Source of the DNA: Valencia hispanica
Taxonomy: Eukaryota > Chordata > Actinopteri > Cyprinodontiformes > Valenciidae
Assembly (NCBI GenBank): GCA_963556495.2
Contig: OY747716.1
Coordinates: 47,163,318-47,227,317 of the forward strand
Reading direction: 5' to 3'
DNA: 64,000 nucleotides
The notes beneath the pieces are model-generated. The model was given only the letters and a program-made list of their open reading frames with translations. It had not been told where the DNA came from and did no database searches. The position numbers and the translations under genes are program-made. Positions 9,801 to 22,400 of this stretch are shown piece after piece. The stretch's first letter is position 1. Each line of letters begins with the position of its first letter.

Positions 9801-10144
9801 GAAGAAGACCCCACACTATTACAGTAAAAAATGAATAAGAAATATTGCAGACTTTTTTTTAATCAATAAATCGGTGTGTCGTTTATCTCAGGTGTCGAGC
9901 AACAACGTATCAATATTTGGGTGTTACTTTGTCAGGAGATCTCAAAGGTATTGTCTTATTTTCTGGGATGTCTGGAAATTTATTGACGGTCCCTAACCGA
10001 AACCACCGCCTTCAGGAGCGAGTCTTCAGCTGCGATGTATCCGCTCCATGAGAGCGGCTGTCGGTGAGACGTCGGAGGGAGTCTCCGCTTTAATGAACCG
10101 AATGTCCGTCGAATATCCAACTTCAAACTAACTTCACCGCGGTC
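9800..10144 (-). repeat. Right terminal inverted arm of the foldback element
   Basis: Inverted partner of 5776-6122. It ends at ACTTCACCGCGGTC (10144), after which the sequence is unrelated to the left flank. Confidence 0.9.
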
Positions 10145-10520
10145 AGATACAGCATGTACGTCTTTATACTGAACCCTCCAGGCTCGAGGACGACCCCCAC
10201 TCTGTCCTCCCTCTGTTGACTGCCTTTTTTAGAATAGATTTTTATCTTACATTAAGCTCTTAATGGTTTGGCCCAGACCTTCACCCAGACTCTGGAACCA
10301 GCTTCCACTGGATCTATGTTCAATCCAGACACCTGATTAGTTAATTATTTACTTCAGCTAACCCAATCTCTTGAAGAGGACTCTGGAGTGGAAGAGAAAC
10401 TCACTCCCTCACATACTTTTGCAAGTTCACAACAGAATGTGATTCTGAACACGACATGTTGACGAATCAACAATCCCAGAAATCAGTTCTTAGTAACCAC
10501 CGATCAGCAAACAGCTGATC
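10145..10520. other. Upstream region of the signal exon
   Basis: No gene seen. The last 150 bases before the ATG at 10521 probably contain 5' UTR or promoter of the receptor gene, but I see no clear TATA box or initiator. Confidence 0.35.
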
Positions 10521-10596
10521 ATGAACAACATCGCAGGGATTACTTACTTACTAATGTTGCTGCTTATGACTTTTCTGCGGTCTGTTTCTGAAGCAC
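10521..10596 (+). CDS. hhla2: Signal-peptide exon, putative exon 1 of HHLA2-like gene A
   Basis: The ATG at 10521 opens a 25-codon leader starting MNNIAG and ending RSVSEA, with a leucine/methionine-rich hydrophobic core (YLLMLLLMTFL), a typical secretory signal. The exon ends GAAGCAC|GTGAGT in phase 1. That is exactly the phase needed by the V-type Ig exons at 30461 and 49229. Gene A is the nearest downstream partner, which would make intron 1 about 19.9 kb and filled with transposons. It could instead be a leftover leader of another duplicate. The ATG is the first of the frame and directly precedes the hydrophobic core. Confidence 0.65.
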
Positions 10597-10754
10597 GTGA
10601 GTTAAACCTTTATTGTACTTCTTTGATCTCATGTGAACATAAAGAGGCTTTGTTGTGTTTTTCTTCTGGTTTTTAATGTGACAACTCAGTGAGCACCAGG
10701 AAGAAAAATCACCGAGGCTGTTTCCTAACACTCACTGAGATAATATGAAAGCAA

Positions 10755-10975
10755 AATAATGTGAAACATAGGAACGAAGCTGAAGTTAGCTTCCGATTCG
10801 CAATATGTGTAAAGGGCAATTCCACTAAATCTTTGCTGACCTAGACTACATTAGACCAGGTCCTGATAAAAAACTACAATACTTGGACTCTTCAAATCTG
10901 GACTGAAGTGTTCTACACAGCATGTAGATTCATTAAAACAGTTTCTGATTTTTGAAACCTTTACTTTATTTGTGA
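10755..10975 (+). repeat. Inverted repeat IR-1, left copy
   Basis: The block running from AACGAAGCTGAAGTTAGCTT through ATTAGACCAGGTCCTGATAA to CTTTATTTGTGAAA is found inverted at 16515-16735 with about 90% identity by eye. It lies in the intron just behind the signal exon. Confidence 0.85.
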
Positions 10976-11950
10976 AATTTATAACTTAGATGGGAAACTT
11001 GTAGGATGTTGCAGAAACTTCACCCGACTGATGGCTTCTGATTTTCTCACTGCCTTTCATCTAGAAAAGATAGAAAATATATAACACTTAAAAATAAACT
11101 GGAGAGATTTTTCTACAGAAGACAGAAGTAAAAAAAAAAAAGATACGGTGGTTACGTGTGAAATGTATATATGAATTATATCCATTTTAAAAAAATAAAG
11201 AAATGAGTATGTGATCTTTGAAGCCTTACTTTTTCTTCTTTTTTTAAAAATGTTTACAGAAGGCCCCTTTTCTCCATTTCAAGCTTTATCTGCATTATGA
11301 GCTCCTGCCTCTCACTTTATATAAAAAAAGATAGATCAAAGCATTATCAATTCCTATTTGTTTTCCATCTTGTTTTCATGCTTTTTCTTTCCAGACAGTG
11401 TTTTTCTCCAACCTTTCTTCCATCTGCCTTTGGTCGGCCACAGCTTCAGTCCGTGTCATGCTCCTTTTCTTTTCCAGAGCCTGTAGTGTTGCCTGTATTA
11501 GACGAGACATATTTTAATTAAGATTCTTTATTATATACTGGATAAGTATTTTGATATGGGAAGTTTCAGTGAAGTTCAGTACTTCTTCCTCCTTAGTGGC
11601 AGACGAATAAAGCGGAGCTCCTAACGGCGGGTCTGCTGCAGGGATTACTGAGCAGAGAGGGACAGCCTGGGTCACGGTGTTTTTATTTGCTGCAATAGAT
11701 GGATAACTTCAATTGCCTACATCCTGTGCTGCACTCAGCGCAATAAAAATAAAAGATGAGAGTTAATTATGTTAGCTAGATCCAGGGTGGTTTATTTAAA
11801 ACGTGTTTTAACATTTACCCAATTTATACGTTTACATTTCTTGTTGAAAGAAAACCTGTTTGAAAAGGAGTAGGCGGGAGTTTAAATTAATGTGTTGTAG
11901 GCTACACTAATATTGCGGGTTAACAAATTGTTGACTGTTTTCCCCACAAT
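10976..11950. other. Spacer, no gene seen
   Basis: AT-rich. Nothing recognised apart from short homopolymers. It lies between inverted repeat IR-1 and the ERV pol remnant and may include the decayed 3' part of that ERV. Confidence 0.4.
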
Positions 11951-11954
11951 GTCA

Positions 11955-12800
11955 GGTTCATCCCCAAGAACAAAAGATCAGAACAAAACACCACATATGT
12001 ATGGTGTTTGACAATGTCATGACTATTCTGGTTTGAACTGCTGTTATTCCGATTTGAATGAACCCATTCAAATATTTAAGCTTTATAATGTTTGGGTAGT
12101 CTCTACAGCCATTGGTGTGGTCAAAAATACCTGGAATGGCCCCTTCCACCTGGGTGATGCCCAATGTTCTGTTTCTTTTAGCTCACTTCTTCCTGTAGGA
12201 ATATAGGATCATCTGGCATATGATTAGTTTGCATTTATAACTCATGTACTTACAGTATTCTGATCATGAAAACCCACCAGATCTTAATCAAATAGTTTTT
12301 TTTAGAAGAGAGTAAACCAATCTAAGGAATTCTATATCTCACCCATAGATTATTTCAAATAGAATGAGGCCAATATTCAAATTTGGAATTATATGCATTT
12401 ATAATTTACCAAATCAAGACTATCCAATTTTGTCCCGTTTCTTCCATCGCTTTTTTTTTTCAATTTGCAACATTTTATCATAAAGTCATAAATTAGTTTG
12501 TAATTGTTCCTCTTAATTTAATATACCAAACTGTAGGAAGGATAAGGTCTCATCAAATTTGTTCAATTACTTGGTGTTATATTCATATATAACTTTATCA
12601 TAACCAAACAGTATCTCCAATTCTGTTTAGTCTTATCCATGGCCTTTCTTAATCTGTTTTTAGAATCCAATTGTCTCTTAAAAATGATCTATAATCTTTG
12701 TCCTGTTGTATCAATTATTTCATTCACAAAATGTGTTCCGTTACCACTATAGATCATTTGTGAATATCAAATCTAGGCACTATTTCTCTAAACAACATTT
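11955..12800 (-). pseudogene. Endogenous retrovirus integrase remnant
   Basis: In the minus strand, near 12740-12690, one frame contains YSGNGTHFVNEII, resembling the integrase core block around the second catalytic aspartate; the aspartate position reads G here. Near 12170-12080 another frame contains HWASPRWKGPFQVFLTTP, typical of the integrase C-terminal domain of gamma/epsilon-like retroviruses. Between them lie several stops and frameshifts. No LTR, gag or env could be assigned. It is an old, inactive copy, inverted relative to the receptor gene. Confidence 0.6.
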
Positions 12801-15800
12801 CTGCAACAGTTAGTGTATCTAAATGTTTCACCGTTAACATTACAAATCCATTAGGAGAAATTATCTTTTCTTACTAAATAGAGCTTCTTCAATACAGCCT
12901 TCGTTTGCTCAAAGATGTTTCTTAATTTTATATGAGAAGCTTTTCTTTTTTTCCATGTCTGACACACTGATGTCCATGAACCAATCAGTTTGAGAATTGA
13001 ATTGTCCGTAAGAAATGCTTTTATTAGTTCGCCACTAGAGGTCGCCATACCCTGTTCCCCATTGTTCCCCAAAAACATGTAAAGTTCAATTTGAATCTTC
13101 TGTTAGCAATAATATGATTATTTATCTTCATCTGATTACAAACTTCACTTAAAACTTTAATTTTGCTTTTTTCAAGTAAAACAATTATTTGGTAGCTTTC
13201 CCGTTTCAAGAATTTTATGAAAATCAAAAATTTGGATTATTAATTTATCCCCGACAGAGAATATGCCCAACTTCAAGTGAAATAGGAAATCTCTTCCTAA
13301 CAAATTAGAAAATAATCTGTAGATTTTATGATTATCACAACAGGTTTTTCCTGTAGCAAAATCTATTATTTTTATTTCATTTTTCTAACAACTCAATCTA
13401 ATTTTTTGTGGAAAACAAAATTCCTAATTTTATTTAAAAAATTTTTTTTTCCCTTTTCCATCTGGCTTCACTAACTTCCTACCATTTTGTCAATGAGATA
13501 ATCGGCAACTGGTATTTCCATAACAAAACATCACATCTCTATTCCTTGCTCTCTACTTATCTGCTCCTTCATAAAGATTCTACAAATTAGCTTATTATTA
13601 TGATTATATGTGAAAGAGTCGGTTGCTAGATGCCCAAAAACATACATGGTACAATTCTCAACTGATATTGGGGCGAGGGCCGGCATCCTCTCCCAAGCTC
13701 AGGTTTAGGTCCAAAAAACCTTTCTTGCTAAATCAGACCCTTAATTTTGTCCCATTAGCAACAACTCCATTGAGTGTAAATATTGAAGTGCGCTTAAACT
13801 CAGTGTGCTACGGTAACTAAAGTTGAATTTTGGAGTGCATTACTACATTCTTTACTACGGTAATCCCGTAACAAACATTTCCTCTCTTTTTTGCAGTCTC
13901 TAACCCAGCGCATTACAAGATTGTTTCCTTTCAACGTGTATCTTATCTGTCATTAAAATGTTAGAAGCAAACATCTGAAGCTGGCGCTTGTTACTAAGAA
14001 TAAATTCACGTAGCCACCCAGCTGCTACCCCACAGGTCCTATAGACATCCGCCTGTATTTCAAAATAAAATCACTCTGCTCATAATCCGTCATTTTTAAA
14101 CCATTTCTTTTATACTATATGAGAGATCTCACAGACATCCCATGATTATCATTAAAAATATTAGCTAAGTTTTTTTATTATTATTATAATAGAGTAACAG
14201 TTGCCGCTGCACTCAAGAAATCCCAACCTTTTGTATTGAGCTGCACGCAGCTAAAACATCCCCCTCATTATCAGCTAGCGGGGGGAGGTGTGTTCCTTCT
14301 CTTCTGCCTTCCTGCAGTTAGATAACCTTTAACAATTTTGAAACGCATGATCAATCTGGTTTCAAACAAGTCTTTCTCAGGAAGTCCATTTTACCGATTT
14401 CTGTCACAACCCATCACAGTTGGTTTGTTTATTAAGAGAACAACTAACGACCCATTGTTGAGGGACAGAAGGGTGTTGTTTATTATCAGAACAGCCCTTC
14501 CTTTAGGGGAAGGGGGGAAGGTGGTCGGTTGTTTAAGATAATTCATTTAGATCACAGGAAAGTTTACCTTACTCTTCATAGGATTTTTTTTTAATGTTAG
14601 TGGGTTTTCTCTTTTATTTTGTTTTTCTTTCGGCGGAACTTTAGGAGAAAACAAGTTTAAAACGTTCTCTATCCTCCCGGGTGCTAAAAAACACATCTGC
14701 TTTACACATTAACCCCTCCTTTCTCTCTGTTTGTTTGAGACGCCAAATGTCTAATTCTTCAATTTTGATCTTTTTAGTTTTATTGTAGATCGCAACTACC
14801 AAGAAGTACACGAAATTACTCAGTCAATCGTCATAATCTTTATCTTAAAGAAATGTATTGTCTTTTCTCTTACATTAATTTAGCATCTCCTTTAAAATCT
14901 TCTTTGCTATTTTCCCCATATTTCGATAAGTTACATTTTGCTGTTTTTATTTTTCATTTTTAAATATTCATCATTCTCGTGTTAATGAAGTAAATTCAGC
15001 TTTTATTTATCTTTTATCTGATGTATTTATCTCATCGCAGTGTTACTACGTTCAGCCTACAGCTGTTTCACCATAGAAATCTCCATTCACACACACAGTC
15101 ACACAACCGGTTTATCACACATTAATATAATGATGTATTTATTATCATGCTTTTTCATTACTAGTATTATTATTTAGATATTATTTATCATTCGGCCTGT
15201 TTCTAATTGAGATCCCAGACCTCTGCGCGCTTTTGGAGTCCAACTCCTTTAACATGAATATTCACGCAAAGATCCCCGATCTTTATTTGCAAAACACAAA
15301 CTTGCATTACAAAGATCCCGGACCTAGTTATTTTTTCTTCTTTCACGCATCACGTTTTCACTCACTGGCTGTTGTCCCTGTGAAGGAAGACCCCATCCAA
15401 CTGTTGCTCCGGGAGAAACCCCGGATCTGCCGGCCTCCTTTTTTACCTAACGGTGGGGTGGAGGACTTTGATACTGGTTCCGAACCAGGTTACGCACGGA
15501 CTCTCAGCAGCCTGCGGTTCCTCCCGGAGATCCAGTCCGATCTGAGATCCTGGTCAAAGGAACAAGAAATGCCAGGGTTAAAATCGCTCTCTGATCTCTG
15601 AGTTTTCTTTTTTTGACATTCCGTGGTTTCTCAATCCACGAGCTGCTCCACACTCAGCCTTCTTCGTGTCCAACACGCAGCTTTCAGTAAGAAGCGTCCT
15701 AGCTTACCTTAGGGCCGGCCACACCCCGAGTTCACCGACCCGGTCGGCTCTATTTAACTCAGCAGAAACAGAGATCAACATCTACTGGAGAACTACAGAC

Positions 15801-16510
15801 AGAACATTTTAGATTAGTCAATTCTGCGCCTCGTGTGTCAGCGCTTACCAAATAACTTCAGGCCTGGGTCACTTCCGTCCTCCGATCTCCAGTATCTGCT
15901 GATCACAACAATTTCCAAACTCACGTTTTCCTTTGCTTCTTCCAGAAATCACGTTGGGGTCACCATATTGTTGAGAAGGTGTTTTCACTCTAATTTAAAG
16001 CCTATCTTAAAGGAACAGACACACATTTAATTTATGACCCTGGGCCCTCTGAGCTCTCATTTCACCTTCCCGCGTGCTCGTTCATTTCTGTAAAAAGGAG
16101 CAATGAGAGCAACAAACAACATTTATATCTTTTAACAGTGAGACGTCGTTCACTGGACCCAGTTCTAGTAACTGAGTACAGCTTTATCTCAACTTTAGGT
16201 TTTTATTTGAAACAACAGCTAAAAAGGAAACTCCTCCCACATAGATCTTCCCCCACAGAATGGTCACAGCCTCTTCACCAAAAGGCCCACAGGATGTGCC
16301 ACATTCCTCTTGATTATTCACAGTTTCTAAGTGTTTCCACATGCACTACAAAATTAGACCCTCATACATTAACAGAATTTATATTTCTTCAGTAGACTGT
16401 AGGAAATTGACATAATCTTAAAGAACTAAAGTAATATTGATGAAAATGTTAAAATATCAGACACATGCATGCAGTGCAGTATATTTGCCAAAAAAATTCT
16501 AAAATGAACC
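12801..16510. other. Long AT-rich spacer, possibly decayed ERV interior
   Basis: No gene is supported. Short minus-strand frames at 12851-13227 (rich in K, I and N) precede the integrase remnant in the direction of transcription and may be earlier pol sequence, but I cannot align them to any domain. Nothing recognised from 13250 to 16510. Confidence 0.4.
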
Positions 16511-16514
16511 TAAT

Positions 16515-16735
16515 TTGCATTTTCACAAATAAGGTAAAGGTTTCAAAAATCAGAAACTGTTTTAATGAATCTACATGCTGTGTAGAACACTTCAGTCCAG
16601 AATTGAAGAGTCCAAGTATTGTAGTTTTTTGATCAGGACCTCGTTTAATGTAGTCTAGGTCAGCAAAGATTCAGTGGAATTGCCCTTTACACATATTGCG
16701 AATCGGAAGCTAACTTCAGCTTCGTAACATAGAAG
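16515..16735 (-). repeat. Inverted repeat IR-1, right copy
   Basis: Inverted partner of 10755-10975. It abuts the second foldback element directly (next base block at 16741). Confidence 0.85.
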
Positions 16736-16740
16736 GATTC

Positions 16741-18313
16741 TATAAATCCATTCCGCAGCCAGCAACTGATCTGACTATTGATAGGCCGGCATCGGCAACT
16801 GAGAGGGAGACAGCTCACTAGTGATCGCATTAGATAGGCTGCCATTAGCATGGATAGGCTCGCCACCTGCTTTATTAGACGTGTTCTTCTTCTTCCTCCT
16901 ACTTTATTGCGGTTGGCAAACAACTTGAGGTGCATTACCGCCACCTACTGGACTGCCGTGTGGACTGGAATAGTTTTGATGATTTTAATGAAGTTTTAAT
17001 GATTTGAATCTAAATTGCGTGTTACCCTTTAAAAAATTTAAAAAATCACAATATCGTGTTGTAAGTTATTTCCCCCTATAATTCTGTAAGATTTAATAAT
17101 CCTTAACTGAACACTAATTATGTTGCTCAGATTTGAGTACTTTCCTCCCCTGGCCCTATCAGTCTACATGTGCAAATGTCTCCTCTTTTTTTTTAAAGGT
17201 TTTTCGTTCATGTGATAGCATGAGATCCTGGAAAATAAAGGCTGTAAATTAACAATGTACCGTGTCAACAGAATGTTAACGGACAACATAGACTCCTTAC
17301 CTGCCAGCTCATGCTGTTGTACATGGACCTTTTTTTTTTTTTTTCAGGGCAGCAAATAAAACTGTATGGTGAGTCTGAGGACTGAGGACTTCTTGTTACA
17401 TCATCTTGGGATGTCATTATGGTGTTAATTGTGGTTACTAACTTTTGAGACAGGTGTTTGGATAAATTAATTCAATTTGGCATGATGTAATGAAGTCTTC
17501 ACCTTGTCACAGTGCCCAAGGTAGTCTTTACATAGTGATTACTAACTGTTAGGTCTGGGGAGTTTGGATAAAATAATTGATTTTTTTTTATAAATGAAAA
17601 ATGCTTTCTCCACTCTTTTTCAAGTTACGTTAAACACCAGCAAAGTCCAACTGCTGATGGTGTTGACGCTTCCACAGAAGTGTAAGTATTGTTAAACAAT
17701 AATTGGACAATGACATATTCCATCCAGAGGACTCTTAATTTCACACCCAGTGACTGGTACCTTTTTTTTGGGGGGGGGCAAGAGGAGACATTTGCACATG
17801 TAGACTGATATGGCCAGGAGAGGAAAGTACTCAAATCTGAGCAACATAATTAGTCTTCAGTTAAGGATTAATAAATCTTACAGAATTATAGGGGGAAATA
17901 ACTTACAACACGATATTGTGATTTTTTTTTAAAGGGTAACACGCAATTTAGATTCAAATCATTAAAACTTCATTAAAATCATCAAAACTATTCCAGTCCA
18001 CACGGCAGTCCAGTAGGTGGCGGCAATGCACCTCAAGTTGTTTGCCAACCGCAATAAAGTCGGAGGAAGAAGAAGAACACGTTTAATAAAGCAGGTGGCT
18101 ATCCTATCCATGCTAATGGCAAGCGGAGGGGGTAGTAATCCATTGGGTGGCTAGCCTAGGCATGCTAGTGGCGAGCCAATCCGATGCTATTGGCAGCCTA
18201 TCTAATGTGATCACTAGTGAGCTGTCTCCCTCTCAGTTGCATGCGCCGGTCTCTCAGTTGCCGATGCCGGCCTATCAATAGTCAGATCAGTTGCTGGCTG
18301 CGGAATGGATATA
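16741..18313. mobile_element. Second foldback element with ~450-530 bp arms
   Basis: The left arm 16741-17190 and right arm 17776-18313 are inverted copies. Shared landmarks include CCATTCCGCAGCCAGCAACT, CCAGTAGGTGGCGGCAATGC, ATAGGGGGAAATAACTTA and CAAATGTCTCCTCTT. The right arm has a local duplication (TAATGGCAAGCGGAGGG, TAGTGGCGAGCC) making it longer. The loop 17191-17775 holds two exon-like scraps (TTCAGGGCAGCAAATAAAAC… and GCTTCCACAGAAG|TGTAAG) but no credible frame. The GGTGGCGGTAATGC-type core is also seen, diverged, at about 41460-41520. The superfamily is not identified. Confidence 0.8.
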
Positions 18314-18474
18314 GCCTCCTGCGGCAGGGAAGTAGTCTTAATTTTGGCCCCAATACTGCGCCATACACCCTGGAGTACACTGACAGAAGTGAGGCCATTC
18401 AATTGGTGCCACTGGGCCCTCTGACCACCACCAGTAGGCAAGGCAGGTGAACCAGCAACCCATCGGGTACAGGA

Positions 18475-21400
18475 CGAATTCTTTAGTGTCCCGTTTGTAA
18501 AGTTACACAGTCAAAAACTAACAACAGCAATGCAGATTTAAAACTTAGAATAAAAACCTAATCAAAAGCAGCTGAGAACAGGTGGGTCTTTAACCTGGAT
18601 TTAAATAAACTGAGTGTTTCAGCTGATCTGAGGCTTTCTGGGAGTTTGTTCCAGACATATGGAGCATAGAAGCTGAACGCAGCTTCTCCGTGTCTGGTTC
18701 TGACTCTGGGAACTGATAAAAGACCGGATCCAGATGACCTGAGGGGTCGAGTAGGTTCATACTGGGTCAGGAGATCACCGATGTATTTTTGTCCTAAACC
18801 ATTCTGAGCTTTATAGACCAGCAGCAGAACTTGGAAGTCTATCCTCTGACAGACAGGCAGCCAGTGTAAAGACCTCAGAGATGGACTGATGTGCACCACT
18901 TTTTTGTTCTTAGTGAGAACTCGAGCAGCAGAGTTCTGGATGAGCTGCAGTTTCCTAATTGATTTTTTAGGTAGACTTGTAAACACGCTGTTACAATAAT
19001 CAAGCCGACTAAAGATGAATGCATGGACTAGTTTTTCCAGGTCCTGCTGAGACATCAGATCTTTTATCCTTGAGATATTCTTAAGGTGATAGTAGGCAGA
19101 TTTTGTGATTGCCTTAATGTGTTTTTCAAAGTTTAGGTCTGAGTCCATCACTATACCCAGATTTCTGACGTGGTTGGTGGTTTTTAGGTATATGGACTGA
19201 AGCCCTGTGGTGACCTTCAATCTTTTCTCTTTAGCTCCAAAGACGATTACCTCCGTTTTGTTTTTGTTCAACTGCAGAAAATTGTGGCACATCCAGTCAT
19301 TAATTTCCTCAATGCATTTGCCAAGAGCCTGTACAGGCCCTTGGTCTTCTGGTGACATTCTAATATATATCTGTGTGTCACCTGCGTAGCTATGGTAACT
19401 TATATTGTTGTTATTTATTACCTGTGCCAGTGGGAGCATATAGATGTTAAGCAGAAGGGGTCCCAGGATGGAACCCTGGGGAACCCCACATGTAATTCCC
19501 GTCTGCTCAGATGTAAAGTTAGTTATTGACACAAAGTACTTCCTGTTCTCTAAGTACGTTTTGAACCAGTTTAGTACAGTGCCAGAGAGACCCACCCAGT
19601 TCTCCAGTGGTTTGAGTAAAATAATGTGGTCAACTGTATCAAATGCAGCACTGAGATCCAGTAAAACTAACACTGACATTTTTCCACTGTCAGTATTCAA
19701 ACGGATGTCATTGATGACTTTGGTCAGAGCAGTCTCAGTGCTGCGGTGCTGTCTAAAACCTGACTGAAAGACGTCGTAGCAGTTGCTTTGTCTTAAGAAG
19801 TAAGATTGGATATGGGCCTGTAGTTCATTTGTGTCTTGTCCAGATTGTCTCTTTTCAGCAGGGGTTTAATTACAGCTGTTTTCAGGGGCTCTGGGAAAAC
19901 ACCCGACATTAAAGATGAGTTCACAATCTGTAACAGATCTGACTTCAAGATCTTTGAGACCTTTTTGAAAAAGCCTGTGGGCAGGATGTCTAAACAGCAA
20001 GAGGAGTTCAGTTGACGTAAGATGTCCTCCAGATCTTTGCTGTTTATGAGATAAAACTGTTTCATGGTGTTTAAACAGATTTTCCGTGGACACTGTACAT
20101 AACCCTAACCTGGCGTTAATGAACCAACCGCTTGTCTAATATTTCGGATTTTGTCTGTGAAGAATTTGGCAAAGTCATTGCAGGCCTTGGTGGAATAGAG
20201 TTCAGGTGCTACTGACACAGGAGAGTTTGTTAGCCTGTCGACTACAGCAAATAATGTTTGAGCACTATGACTATTTTTGGTGAGGATGTCAGAAAAATAT
20301 GACTTCCTTGCATTCCTCAGTTGTAAGTTATAAGAGTGAAGTTTCTCTTTATAGATGTCATAATGAACCTGAAGTTTTGTTTTTCTCCATCTGCGCTCGG
20401 CTTTCCGACACTCCCTTTTTTCATTTCTCACCAATGTGGAATTTCTCCATGGAGACTTTTTCCTTCCAGAGATAACCTTCACCTTTGTGGGAGCAATAGT
20501 ATCCATAACATTTAATATTTTAGCATTAAAGCTGTTGACAAGTTCATTGACTGAACCCCCTGACAGGGCAGGTGTTAGAGAGAAGACCTGGTTAAAGATA
20601 TCACTAGTGTTTTCAGTTATACATCGTTTTGTGATAACCTCCGTTATAACATTTATGTGAACCGAAATTATACTCTCAAAGAAAACACAACAATGGTCAG
20701 ACAAGCCCACATCACGCACATTAATCTTGGAAATGCCCAGACCCTTCGAGATCAGTAAGTCCAAAACATGACCCTTATTATGTGTGGGCTCTGTTATATG
20801 CTGAGTCAGCCCAAGGTTGTCCAGAGTATTACTCAGGTCTTTAGACCCTTTGTTCTGGGGATTGTCAACATGGATGTTAAAATCACCAACAATAATTATA
20901 CAGTCATAATCAACACAGATTATAGACAGTAGTTTACTAAAATCATCATTAAAGTCAGCACAGTAATTTGGAGGCCGATAAATGTTAACAAACATGGCTC
21001 TAGATGAGGCCTTCAGCTGTACAGCAACATATTCAAAAGAAGGAAAACTTCCAAGAGATAACTGCTTACACTGGAATGATTCATTAAATAAAACAGCAAC
21101 TCCTCCACCTCTCCTGTTCTGTCTGGCCTGGTTGACAAAACTAAATTTGGGAGGGGTTGATTCGATAAGAGAAACACTGCTATTCTTATCTAACCAAGTC
21201 TCAGTTAAAAACATAAAATCAAGGCCATGCTCAGTGATAAGATCATTGATTAAAAATGTCTTCCCTACAATAGACCTGACATTTAATAAGGCCATCTTAA
21301 CAGGTTTAAGAGTATTATTGTGCCCCTTGTGTTTTGGGGCGGGCTGTGTACAGCGTATGTTTACTTTACTTAAAAACCTTTTAGAATGCAGTGCTCTCTG

Positions 21401-21915
21401 TTTTGACATAACTACATTCCTTCTGTTACTTATAAGTACAGAGATGATCGAACCTTCTAATGAACAGGGTCCCAGCTTGTCCTGGGAAAAGTTCTGACTG
21501 CTGATAACCACACAGCCTGGACCCTTAACACATCATACATCAGACTGTGGAGATTATACATGCTTACGTGGTGGGGTAGGAGGGGGCCGGGCTTGTTGCC
21601 CTACCTTTGATCATCCTGGTGTGGGGTTTATGGGTAAAGAAAACAGATTGGCCTGGGGGGTAGATCTGAGCCCAATGTTGACCCGCTCCATCATCTGCTC
21701 AGTGAATTTCAGATGGGGGGAGTGGGGGGAGGGGGGCGGTAGGGAAGACGGTGGGCTGTCAGGGGTTTGCCGGGGCGATGGAGGTCCGCTGTCCTGTTCT
21801 TTAGGGCTGTTGAGGGCTTTTGGGGCAAATAAAGATCCTTCTTCCTTCTTCTGTTCGAAGCTTCCCATGAGTGAGGGCAGAAGAAGTTTCCTCCCCCTCT
21901 GCACTTAGCTTTCTT
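18475..21915 (-). mobile_element. L2/CR1-type LINE, 5'-truncated
   Basis: A non-LTR retrotransposon on the minus strand. The 3' end lies near 18475, the reverse transcriptase at 18558-20065, the endonuclease at 20105-21511, and a proline-rich upstream stretch at 21611-21904 may be the end of ORF1. No 5' UTR or esterase domain is seen beyond 21915, so it is 5'-truncated. Confidence 0.85.
18558..21511 (-). pseudogene. LINE ORF2: endonuclease plus reverse transcriptase (broken)
   Basis: The protein nicks target DNA and reverse-transcribes the LINE RNA there. Order along the minus strand: endonuclease with [28 protein letters not shown] and LSDHC blocks. Then RT fingers [10 protein letters not shown] and, in another frame, LLDLSAAFDTVDH, GVPQGSILGPLL, and the catalytic box, here SYAGDTQ instead of SYADDTQ. 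Then the C-terminal region RLDYCNSV and LQLIQNSAARVLT. Frame breaks near 20100 and 19780, plus loss of an RT catalytic aspartate, make it inactive. Blocks match the L2/CR1 group. Confidence 0.88.
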
Positions 21916-21959
21916 TGATCTTCCTTTTGAGTTAAGTCTTTGTGTATCTCCTTTTTCAG

Positions 21960-22399
<440 letters not shown>

Positions 22400-22400
<1 letters not shown>

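Larger units (their letters stand above)
5776..10144. mobile_element. Large palindromic (foldback-type) element with PHD exons in the loop
   Basis: The sequence from GACCGCGGTGAAGTTAG at 5776 recurs, inverted and nearly identical, ending at 10144. The outer arm is about 345 bp (5776-6122 versus 9800-10144). The inverted homology continues inward through 152-bp tandem repeats and a Rex3 fragment to about 7680 on the left and 8801 on the right. The left arm is lengthened by a Gypsy-type insertion (6127 to about 6960). The unpaired loop, about 7690-8735, carries PHD-finger exons on the plus strand. No convincing target duplication could be read at the ends. Long inverted arms with tandem subterminal repeats are typical of foldback-like DNA transposons; the superfamily is not identified. 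Confidence 0.8.

Noticed and set aside
10770..16735. Treating inverted repeat IR-1 as LTRs or transposon termini
   Set aside because: Copies are inverted rather than direct, lack TG…CA ends, and no flanking duplication was found; kept only as an unexplained inverted repeat.
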